From NCBI GenBank assembly GCA_016185065.1, contig JACPOL010000005.1, positions 1 to 64,000 of the forward strand: a DNA stretch of 64,000 nt. Reading direction: 5' to 3'. The notes below the pieces were generated by a model. It saw only the letters and a program-made list of their open reading frames with translations, had not been told where the DNA came from and searched no databases. The translations under genes were made by a program, and so were the position numbers. Positions 57,546 through 64,000 of this stretch are shown here, one piece after another. The DNA is from Chlamydiales bacterium. Its GTDB lineage: Bacteria; Chlamydiota; Chlamydiia; Chlamydiales; Rhabdochlamydiaceae. Position 1 is the first letter of the stretch. The number at the start of each line of letters is the position of its first letter.

Positions 57546-58918
57546 TGGCAAAAGAGAAGAGCTTCTGGAGCTGCGGAGAGTGTGGACACTCACAGGCGAA
57601 GTGGACCGGCAGCTGCTCGATGTGTCACAAGTGGAATACTTTTGTTCAAGAAGTGGAGATTGTCGATCAGAAGCGAAGATTTGAAGCGGAGGGTAAACAG
57701 CCAGCAAAGCCCGTTCGCCTGAAGGAGATTGAGAAGGTTAGCTTTCAAAGAATTCAGACGCGCCTTTCAGAGTTTGATAGGCTCATTGGCGGAGGTATTG
57801 TGAGGGGCTCTCTCTCTCTGATTGGAGGAGACCCTGGCATTGGAAAGTCGACGCTCATGCTCCAGATCTCTCAAGCGCTCGCTTCTCAAGGGCTTATCGT
57901 CTTGTATGTCTGTGGAGAGGAGTCTGTTGAGCAGACCTCGCTGCGCGCAGAAAGACTGAAAATCGCAAGTGAAAATCTCTTTTTGTTGAATGAGACGCTC
58001 TTCTCGAATATCAAGTCGCACATCGAGAAGCTGAAGCCCGATATTCTCATCGTTGATTCGATTCAAATTCTCTATAAAAGCGAACTTCCCTCTGCCCCTG
58101 GCAGTATTCCGCAAGTAAGAGAGATTACAACAGAGCTTCTCCATCTTTCTAAGGGGCTTGGGATCTCGACTTTTCTGATTGGTCACATCACAAAATCTGG
58201 AGAGATCGCCGGGCCAAAGGTGCTTGAGCACCTCGTCGATACCGTTCTCTATTTTGAAGGGGAGCGCCATCAGGGGTATAGGCTTTTGCGCTCGGTAAAA
58301 AATAGATTTGGGCCGAGTGAGGAGATCGCCATCTTTCAGATGGTCGGTCAAGGCCTCAAAGAGGTCTCAAACCCCTCGGCACTCTTTCTGCAAGAGAGGA
58401 CGAGAGAGGTGCCAGGTTCCGCAATCGTTCCAACTGTTGAGGGAACAAGAGCTCTTCTAATCGAAGTGCAGGCGCTTGTCGCTGCTTCAGCATTTGCAAC
58501 TTCAACGCGGAAGTCGAGCGGCCTCGACCAGAATCGCCTTGCGCTTCTTCTTGCGGTTCTCGAAAAACGGCAGGGGTATAACCTGCACCACTCGGATGTC
58601 TTCGTCTCCGTTGCGGGTGGCATGCGGGTCTTAGAGCCTGCTGCCGATCTGGGGATTATTATGGCCATCTGCTCCTCCTTCTCCAACCGTCCTATCGATC
58701 AAGAAACTCTTGTGATTGGCGAAGTGGGCTTAGGGGGAGAGGTGCGCGGCGTTCCTCGGATAGAGGTGCGTGTTAAAGAGGCGATTCACATGGGCTTTCG
58801 CTACTGCATTCTACCCAAACGCAATTTGAAAGAGATTTCGCACGATCTCTTGCAGAAGATCTCCATCAAGAGTGTCGAGTTTGTAGAAGAGGCGACGGAT
58901 GTCCTCATCGGAAAGTAG
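57542..58918 (+). CDS. radA: DNA repair protein RadA
   Basis: RecA-like branch-migration ATPase with an N-terminal zinc finger. 458 residues. Cysteines C11, C14, C25, C28 form the finger. Walker A 'GGDPGIGKST' is at about 95-104. The RadA-specific 'KNRFG' motif is present near 250, and a Lon-like domain fills the C terminus ('HHSDVFVSVAGGMRVLEPAADL'). Start ATG ATG at 57542-57547 overlaps the rnc stop; its 3' end overlaps hemC by 20 bases. Confidence 0.96.
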   Translation: MMAKEKSFWSCGECGHSQAKWTGSCSMCHKWNTFVQEVEIVDQKRRFEAEGKQPAKPVRLKEIEKVSFQRIQTRLSEFDRLIGGGIVRGSLSLIGGDPGIGKSTLMLQISQALASQGLIVLYVCGEESVEQTSLRAERLKIASENLFLLNETLFSNIKSHIEKLKPDILIVDSIQILYKSELPSAPGSIPQVREITTELLHLSKGLGISTFLIGHITKSGEIAGPKVLEHLVDTVLYFEGERHQGYRLLRSVKNRFGPSEEIAIFQMVGQGLKEVSNPSALFLQERTREVPGSAIVPTVEGTRALLIEVQALVAASAFATSTRKSSGLDQNRLALLLAVLEKRQGYNLHHSDVFVSVAGGMRVLEPAADLGIIMAICSSFSNRPIDQETLVIGEVGLGGEVRGVPRIEVRVKEAIHMGFRYCILPKRNLKEISHDLLQKISIKSVEFVEEATDVLIGK

Positions 58919-59564
58919 CGCTCTCTTCGTCGCGGCGCGCGCATCAAAGCTCTCGAGAGTCCAGGTCCAAGAGGTTCTTGAAGAGCTTCGGAACTTCCAC
59001 CCCGATGTGAGCTTCTCTCCGATCTGGATAGAGACCTCCGGAGATCTCAACCAGACCACCTCTCTTCGGACGCTTGATAAGACCGATTTTTTCACGCGCG
59101 AGATCGACCAGCTCCTTCTTGCAGGTGGATGCCGAGTCGCGATCCACTCAGCAAAAGATCTGCCCGACCCCTTGCCCAGCGGGCTTGTCATCGCAGCGAT
59201 CACCAGAGGTGTCGATTCCGGGGATAGCCTTGTTCTCTCTCAGGGAGTAACTTTAGAAACACTTCCCATGCATGCGAAGATCGGCGTCTCTTCTCAAAGG
59301 CGCGAGGAGACACTTCTAACTCTGCGCTCAGATCTAAAACCCGTCGACATCCGCGGAACGATTGAAAAACGACTAACTCTCATAGAAAAGGGAGAGGTAG
59401 CAGGGGTCGTGGTTGCAGAGGCGGCCCTCATCCGCCTAGGGCTCACACATCTCAATAGGCTAAAATTGCCTGGTCAGACTCTCCCTCTACAAGGTAAACT
59501 TGCAGTGATTGTTCGCGATAGCGACGAAGAGATGCTCAAACTTTTTGCCACCTTATCTGGATAG
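58899..59564 (+). CDS. hemC: Porphobilinogen deaminase, short chlamydial form
   Basis: Polymerises four porphobilinogens to hydroxymethylbilane. 221 residues, against about 310 in most bacteria. Domains 1 and 2 are present: 'HSAKDLPDPLP' carries the catalytic Asp (D87), and 'SSQRREETLL' and 'DIRGTIEKRL' hold the substrate arginines. Domain 3, with the cysteine that anchors the dipyrromethane cofactor, is absent: the protein ends soon after 'LPLQGKLAVIVRDSDEEM'. C. trachomatis HemC is also short as I recall. How the cofactor is held is unclear. Confidence 0.92.
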   Translation: MSSSESSALFVAARASKLSRVQVQEVLEELRNFHPDVSFSPIWIETSGDLNQTTSLRTLDKTDFFTREIDQLLLAGGCRVAIHSAKDLPDPLPSGLVIAAITRGVDSGDSLVLSQGVTLETLPMHAKIGVSSQRREETLLTLRSDLKPVDIRGTIEKRLTLIEKGEVAGVVVAEAALIRLGLTHLNRLKLPGQTLPLQGKLAVIVRDSDEEMLKLFATLSG

Positions 59565-59568
59565 TACA

Positions 59569-61377
59569 ATGAAAAGGATACTCGCTTCACAACTGGCACA
59601 GCACACGGGTAAAAAGGTTTTTTTACGCGGCTGGCTAAATAATATTCGCCCCTTTGGAAAACTCACTTTCCTCGTGCTGAGAGACCGCACGGGCATGGCG
59701 CAGGTGGTGGTTCAGGACGTAGAAGAGGGGAAAAAACTCTCTCGTCTTCAGCCAGGAAGCCTGCTAAAAGTTACAGGGACGGCTCAAGCGACCACCCAAG
59801 CGGGCCTTGGGGTTGAAGTGATCGATCCTGTAGTTGAGATCGAGGTTCCTATTTTAGACGCTCCACCTCTCGAGTATTACAAACCAGAAATTCCCGCAGA
59901 CCTGGAATTTATTCTAGACCACCGTGCAGTTGCGCTCAGAAACCGCCAGCTACAGGCTGTCTTTAAGATTCAAGCTGAGATCGTCCACGCCTACAGACTC
60001 TTCATGCACGACACGGTGCAGGCCGTTGAGTACTTCTCTCCAAACATCATCGGAGCCTCTTCAGAGGGTGGCGCAGAATTTTTCAATGTCGACTACTTCG
60101 GACACACTGCGACACTTGCACAAAGCAGCCAGCTCTATAAGCAGATCATGGTCGGCGTGAACGAGAGGGTCTTTGCACTCGCTCCATTTTTCCGCGCAGA
60201 GCCTTCACAAACACCGCGCCACCTTGCAGAGGGCAAGCAGCTCGAGTTTGAGATGGGCTTTTTCGACCACTGGCACGAGATTCTCGATGTTCAAGAAAAC
60301 TGCGTGAAGTTCATCGTGAAGTATCTACACGAGCATGCAGCGGAACAGATCGCGACTTTAGGCGGCAATATCATCAAAGCGCCTCAAGATGTGCCCTTCC
60401 CTAGATTGACCTTCAAAGAGGCGCTAGAGCTCTACTTTAAGCGCACGGGAATCGATGAGCGTCACGAAACGGATCTAAGTCCCGCAGCGGAGCGCGATCT
60501 TTGCAAGTATGCACATGATGAGTTTGGCACAGATCTGATCTTTATCACCGACTGGATGACAGTGAAGCGCCCCTTCTACTCCTACCCAAGCGATGAGAAT
60601 CCTCAGCTAACAAACACCTTTGACCTTCTCTGCGCAGGCACCGAGATCACATCCGGCGGTCAGAGAAGACACACCTACGACTCGATGGTAGCGGGGATTA
60701 GGCTCAAGGAGATGGACCCGAACCACTTTACAGATTATTTGAGCATCTTTAAATATGGGATGCCTCCACACGGTGGGTTTGGAATGGGCTTGGAGCGGAT
60801 TACCATGACACTACTCAAGTTGAAGAATATTCGAGAGGTCTGCCTCTTCCCTTCTGATCCGAAGCGGATCGCGGGTAACCGCATTAAAGCTAAACTCTTT
60901 TTTGGCGGGGAGAATATCCGAAACGAGATCATTCACCTTCTTAAAAAGAATGAGTTTGATTTTAAACACACGACGCATGAGGTGACTCCTACATCTGAGG
61001 ACTCAGCCCGCGTGAGAGGCACAAAGATGGAAGAGGGAGTAAAAGCTCTTATTCTCAAAGGGAAAAACACGAAGAAGAACTACCAGTTCAACATCCCATC
61101 GCATTTTAAACTCGATATGAAAGCAGTTGCGGAGATGGTGGGTGAAAAGTGTGAGTTTGAAGATCCCGAGGTGATTAAAGAGCGCTTTGGTCTAATTATT
61201 GGCGGCGTCCCACCCTTCGGCCAGCTCTTGAATGTTGATACCTTTTTCGATGAGCAGATTAAAAAGCTCGAGCAGGTCGCGTTTAACTGCGGTCTCCCCA
61301 CAGAGTCGATTGTGATGAAGAGCGCCGATCTGATTTCGCTTGTTCAACCTAAATTTGGATGTTTCACCAAACAGTAA
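59569..61377 (+). CDS. Archaeal-type aspartyl-tRNA synthetase fused to a YbaK-like editing domain
   Basis: 602 residues from the ATG just after hemC. Residues 1-110 are an OB-fold anticodon-binding domain ('VFLRGWLNNIRPFGKLTFLV'). Residues 125-430 are the class IIb catalytic core: motif 2 'FRAEPSQTPRHLAEGKQLEF' and motif 3 'GFGMGLERITMTLL'. This is the short AspRS form without the bacterial GAD insertion, as in archaea. Residues about 445-602 match the YbaK/ProX aminoacyl-tRNA deacylase type ('FIPSHFKLDMKAVAEMVGEK'-like, 'GGVPPFGQL'). I take it as AspRS, possibly non-discriminating, with an editing module in cis; an AsnRS is less likely from the motif 2 tail. Confidence 0.85.
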   Translation: MKRILASQLAQHTGKKVFLRGWLNNIRPFGKLTFLVLRDRTGMAQVVVQDVEEGKKLSRLQPGSLLKVTGTAQATTQAGLGVEVIDPVVEIEVPILDAPPLEYYKPEIPADLEFILDHRAVALRNRQLQAVFKIQAEIVHAYRLFMHDTVQAVEYFSPNIIGASSEGGAEFFNVDYFGHTATLAQSSQLYKQIMVGVNERVFALAPFFRAEPSQTPRHLAEGKQLEFEMGFFDHWHEILDVQENCVKFIVKYLHEHAAEQIATLGGNIIKAPQDVPFPRLTFKEALELYFKRTGIDERHETDLSPAAERDLCKYAHDEFGTDLIFITDWMTVKRPFYSYPSDENPQLTNTFDLLCAGTEITSGGQRRHTYDSMVAGIRLKEMDPNHFTDYLSIFKYGMPPHGGFGMGLERITMTLLKLKNIREVCLFPSDPKRIAGNRIKAKLFFGGENIRNEIIHLLKKNEFDFKHTTHEVTPTSEDSARVRGTKMEEGVKALILKGKNTKKNYQFNIPSHFKLDMKAVAEMVGEKCEFEDPEVIKERFGLIIGGVPPFGQLLNVDTFFDEQIKKLEQVAFNCGLPTESIVMKSADLISLVQPKFGCFTKQ

Positions 61378-61390
61378 AAACAGAGTTGTT

Positions 61391-62680
61391 ATGAGATTTC
61401 TTCTCTATATTCTCGTCGGGTTTTCTGCGCTCTTTCAAACACTGGAAGCTGTTCAGCCCTCATTTAAGCACGACCTACACATCCATACGATCTCGGGTAA
61501 AGGGTCGAGGACGATCGTCTGTCTGCACGGCTACGGAGGAGATTACAGGATTGCACACATACTTAAGAAAAAGGTCGGAGTAAGAGAGAACCTTGTGAGC
61601 TTCAACTTCCCAGATCACGGTCTGAGAGAGGGAAGCGTCGCTCCTGAGAAGACGAGCTTTGGAAGTATCGAGGAGCTTCTTCCTGCGATCTACGTTCTTA
61701 AAAAGTGCGTGGTTGAAAAAGGTCTTGAAGAGATCGATCTCTACGGATTCTCAGCAGGCGGCGGCGCCGCGGTCAATGTCTTAGCTATTCTCAACACCAC
61801 AACGTACGATGAGCAGCTCAAAGGAATCGGTGTTACACAAGAAGATAAGAGGCAGATTTTACAAGCGATACAAAGAGGAATCGTCGTTTTAGAGACCCCT
61901 CTTAAATCTATCGATGAGGTGATTCATGCTCGGGGAAGCACACCGGATTTAGAAGTTGTTTCAGGACGTTATCGCGAGAATGATCTGCGCCCTATCGACT
62001 CGATCCGCCACCTAGAGAATCTCTCTCTGGAGATCATCGTCTACTTCCAAGAGCCTGATGCCGTTCTTTCAAACCGAGATGACGCTCTCTTTATTGAACG
62101 ACTCAAGAAGTATAACAGCAGCGGAACAACGACTGCGATCATCGCCGATGAGGGGGGCCACACAGCAGTTCATGCCAGCCTGTGGAAGTGTTATGCAGAG
62201 AAGTGCAAAGAGTCGAAGATGGACTATACGACCAAGAAGACCGATCGAAAGTACATGATCGGAATCGAGCTTAAAACCTGCAGAGAAGATGGACGCGCCG
62301 AAAGAGAGATTCCCGCGCACTGGGAGAGGTTTTTTAAAGAGGGAGTTGCTGCAAAGATCCCTCATAAAGTTAGCGATGATACGCTAGCTCTTTACACAGA
62401 TTATGAAGGTGATGCAACGAAACCCTACTCGATGATCATCGGCTGCGAGGTTTCAAAAATAGATGAGATTCCCGAAGGGATGGTGGCAAAAACTATTCCG
62501 AGAGCGCGCTATGCTATCGTGAAAGCGATGGGACCATTTCCAGAGGCGCTTATCAAAACATGGAAGAAGATCTGGACCTCGGCTCTAAAACGCACATATA
62601 CAGGTGATTTTGAGGTCTATCCAGCGGGATTTCATCCTCAGAATAACCCCGAGGTTAAACTGCACATCGCAATCAAGTGA
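61391..62680 (+). CDS. Secreted alpha/beta hydrolase fused to a GyrI-like effector-binding domain
   Basis: 429 residues. Signal peptide (1-21, 'MRFLLYILVGFSALFQTLEA'). Residues 38-270 are an alpha/beta hydrolase: 'LHGYGGD' oxyanion loop and nucleophile elbow G-F-S-A-G (S121), with a His near 'DEGGHTAVH' as third triad member. Residues 280-428 resemble the GyrI-like/AraC effector-binding small-molecule domain ('YMIGIELKT', 'YSMIIGCEVSKIDEIPEGM'). The ATG at 61391 starts the signal peptide. The fused partner and export are both unusual. Its end overlaps hemD (GTGA). Confidence 0.8.
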   Translation: MRFLLYILVGFSALFQTLEAVQPSFKHDLHIHTISGKGSRTIVCLHGYGGDYRIAHILKKKVGVRENLVSFNFPDHGLREGSVAPEKTSFGSIEELLPAIYVLKKCVVEKGLEEIDLYGFSAGGGAAVNVLAILNTTTYDEQLKGIGVTQEDKRQILQAIQRGIVVLETPLKSIDEVIHARGSTPDLEVVSGRYRENDLRPIDSIRHLENLSLEIIVYFQEPDAVLSNRDDALFIERLKKYNSSGTTTAIIADEGGHTAVHASLWKCYAEKCKESKMDYTTKKTDRKYMIGIELKTCREDGRAEREIPAHWERFFKEGVAAKIPHKVSDDTLALYTDYEGDATKPYSMIIGCEVSKIDEIPEGMVAKTIPRARYAIVKAMGPFPEALIKTWKKIWTSALKRTYTGDFEVYPAGFHPQNNPEVKLHIAIK

Positions 62681-63318
62681 AGAGAACCCTCTATCTAGGA
62701 ACAAGCCCTGCGCATTTTGCTTCTGAAGGCCACCTCATTCACTATCCTGTGATTAAGGTGGTTCCCAGAAGTCCAAACCATCCCGAGATTGCTCAGGCGT
62801 TTGAGAATCTGTCCAGCTGCACCCATATCATCTTTACCAGCAAGAACACAGTAGCTGTTTTCCTTCAGCAGGTAGAAAGAGAGAAGCTTGAAGGAAAGTG
62901 CATCATTGCGATCGGCAGGGTCACAGCTGCTCATCTAAACCTTCAGAAAGTTCGAGTAGACCATGTCGCCGAGCAGGAGTCGCAAGAGGGGATCATCGCG
63001 CTTCTTGAGACACTCGATTTGAAAGGAGCCAATATTTTTATGCCGCGCTCATCGCTCGCGCGGCCTCAGATCGTCCACTTTTTGCAGGAGAAGGGAGTTA
63101 ACTATACCGCTGTCGATCTCTATGATACCGTCGTTCAGCGTCTCGAGCCGACTCCCGAACTTCGAGACTTTGATGAGATCATTTTTACAAGCCCCTCTAC
63201 TGTTCACGCTTTTAAGGAGATCTTCGGCCACTTGCCTAAGGATAAGAAGCTCATCGCAATCGGACCCATCACCGAAGAAGCCCTCCGCGAGGAGCGCTCG
63301 GAGAAGAAATGGACATAA
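62677..63318 (+). CDS. hemD: Uroporphyrinogen-III synthase
   Basis: Cyclises hydroxymethylbilane to uroporphyrinogen III. 213 residues, a little short. Low-conservation family, but 'IFTSKNTVAVFLQ', 'IAIGRVTAAHL', 'IIFTSPSTVHAFKE' and 'IAIGPITEEALRE' follow the HemD two-domain pattern. Start is GTG overlapping the upstream stop; hemC lies two genes upstream. The last codons ('ERSEKKWT', stop) are made from the TGGAC-unit repeat at 63290, so the C terminus was probably altered by it. Confidence 0.9.
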   Translation: MKRTLYLGTSPAHFASEGHLIHYPVIKVVPRSPNHPEIAQAFENLSSCTHIIFTSKNTVAVFLQQVEREKLEGKCIIAIGRVTAAHLNLQKVRVDHVAEQESQEGIIALLETLDLKGANIFMPRSSLARPQIVHFLQEKGVNYTAVDLYDTVVQRLEPTPELRDFDEIIFTSPSTVHAFKEIFGHLPKDKKLIAIGPITEEALREERSEKKWT

Positions 63319-63440
63319 GTGGACGAGGTGGACGGGAGGTGGACAAAGTGGACACGCGCCGAAGAAAGAAAGAATTCTTTTCCTCTCTCTTGCCCGCCTG
63401 TCCACCTCGTCCACTAATGTCCATTCTCTTGGCGGGCTCT
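63290..63440. repeat. TGGAC-unit dyad repeat (copy 4)
   Basis: Left arm: 'gagcgctcggagaagaaatg', TGGAC at 63310, 63320, 63329, 63340 and 63349, then 'acgcgccgaagaaagaaaga'. Core 'gaattctttt'. Right arm: 'cttgcccgcctgtccacctc' + 'gtccactaatgtccatt' ending 'ttggcgggctctt'. The left end lies inside hemD and encodes its stop; the right end is 70 bases upstream of sodA. Confidence 0.85.
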
Positions 63441-63509
63441 TTTCCGTTTGCAAGTAGTGAGAGTAGGTTCTATAATCCGGGGTATAGAAAAATTTTTTAG
63501 GAGAACTTT

Positions 63510-64000
63510 ATGACAAACGGCGCACCTTACAAACTCCCTGACCTAGGGTATGACTTCAATGCACTAGAACCCGTGATTTCTGCAGAGATCATGCAGCTCC
63601 ACTATTCGAAGCACCACCAGGCCTATGTTAACAACTTAAATGCCGCGATCGAGAAGTATCGCGATGCGGAAGCGAAAGGGGATCTCGCTGCAATGATTGC
63701 TCTTGAAAAGGCGATCAAATTTAATGGCGGCGGCCACGTCAATCATAGTATTTTTTGGACAAATCTGGCTCCAACAGCTAAGGGCGGCGGAGGTTCTCCT
63801 AAAGGAGCGCTTCTGGAAGAGATAAAAAAAGATTTTGGTTCTTTTGAGGCCTTCGTGGAGCAGATGAACAATATGACCGTAGGCGTTCAGGGCTCGGGAT
63901 GGGGCTGGCTCGGCTACTGCAAGATGTCCAAGAGACTCGTCCTTGCAACCTGCAGCAATCAAGATCCTTTAAGCACACACGGTTACGTTCCGCTTCTAGG
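63510..64000 (+). CDS. sodA: Superoxide dismutase (Mn/Fe), 5' part
   Basis: Converts superoxide to H2O2 and O2. The first 163 residues are in the window; the gene runs off the right edge. '[17 protein letters not shown]' carries the first metal His and the active-site His/Tyr, and '[12 protein letters not shown]' the second metal His. 'GSGWGWL' follows, and the Mn/Fe ligand Asp-x-x-His lies beyond the window. 'aggaga' lies 6 bases before the ATG at 63510. A sod gene near rnc-radA-hemC matches C. trachomatis (sodM, from memory). Confidence 0.95.
   Translation, partial: MTNGAPYKLPDLGYDFNALEPVISAEIMQLHYSKHHQAYVNNLNAAIEKYRDAEAKGDLAAMIALEKAIKFNGGGHVNHSIFWTNLAPTAKGGGGSPKGALLEEIKKDFGSFEAFVEQMNNMTVGVQGSGWGWLGYCKMSKRLVLATCSNQDPLSTHGYVPLL

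Noticed and set aside
57767..58351. 194-codon minus-strand frame inside radA
   Set aside because: Antisense shadow; the RadA Walker and KNRFG motifs explain the conservation.

Overview
The window comes from a member of the phylum Chlamydiae that is not in the family Chlamydiaceae, i.e. an environmental or amoeba-associated chlamydia. The evidence is a histone-H1-like HctA, a SET-domain protein like chlamydial NUE, LL-diaminopimelate aminotransferase, Inc-like bilobed membrane/coiled-coil proteins, and local gene orders that I recall from Chlamydia trachomatis: yajC-rRNA methyltransferase-hctA, mfd-alaS-tkt with amn and efp nearby, dapL next to a conserved hypothetical gene, and rnc-radA-hemC with sod nearby. 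Aconitase, NAD synthetase and several transport and redox genes point to a broader metabolism than that of Chlamydiaceae. Genus cannot be decided from the sequence alone.

Layout. 1-3,580: 3' end of 16S rRNA, spacer without tRNA, 23S, 5S and terminator. 3,581-4,197: a repeat-rich zone holding a palindrome flanked by an 83-bp direct duplication of the 5S 3' end, then nested dispersed repeats. 4,198-7,158: two unknown genes, a paralogue remnant and an RRM protein. 7,420-13,349: nadE, htpG and a tandem pair of secreted purple-acid-phosphatase-like enzymes. 13,499-19,513: a 2004-residue protein with a long coiled coil and an SF2/SecA-like ATPase region, behind a perfect consensus promoter. 19,524-23,041: yajC, RlmD-like methyltransferase, hctA, epmA and efp. 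23,314-26,590: a translationally coupled operon of three Inc-like proteins. 26,809-30,485: amn-acnA. 30,637-40,609: mfd-alaS, tkt, and hemE with a secreted GNAT protein. 40,600-49,439: accessory genes (SET protein, dehydrogenase, membrane protein, LigD phosphoesterase domain, small proteins, LysR, MFS, secreted 2OG-Fe oxygenase, secreted unknowns). 49,678-55,082: hemF/hemG, WD40 protein, a chlamydial unknown, dapL. 55,174-55,723: a 550-bp giant palindrome. 55,843-64,000: GT10, rnc, radA, hemC, an archaeal-type AspRS fused to a YbaK-like domain, a hydrolase fused to a GyrI-like domain, hemD, and the start of sodA.

Five heme genes (hemE, hemF, hemG, hemC, hemD) lie in the window, most of the route from hydroxymethylbilane formation to protoporphyrin IX. 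EF-P and its lysyl-transferase EpmA overlap and form a modification unit. HctA and the SET protein are a possible substrate/enzyme pair.

The most distinctive signals outside ordinary genes are several families of intergenic dyad repeats: one built of TGGAC units spaced by about one DNA helical turn and abutting stop codons at four sites, a ~165-bp stem-loop family with AGAGG termini, a GGGCAC-rich family, and the 550-bp palindrome. No CRISPR array, tRNA, transposase or integrase was seen. Gene-order comparisons and family names rest on memory of known families; no search was run.
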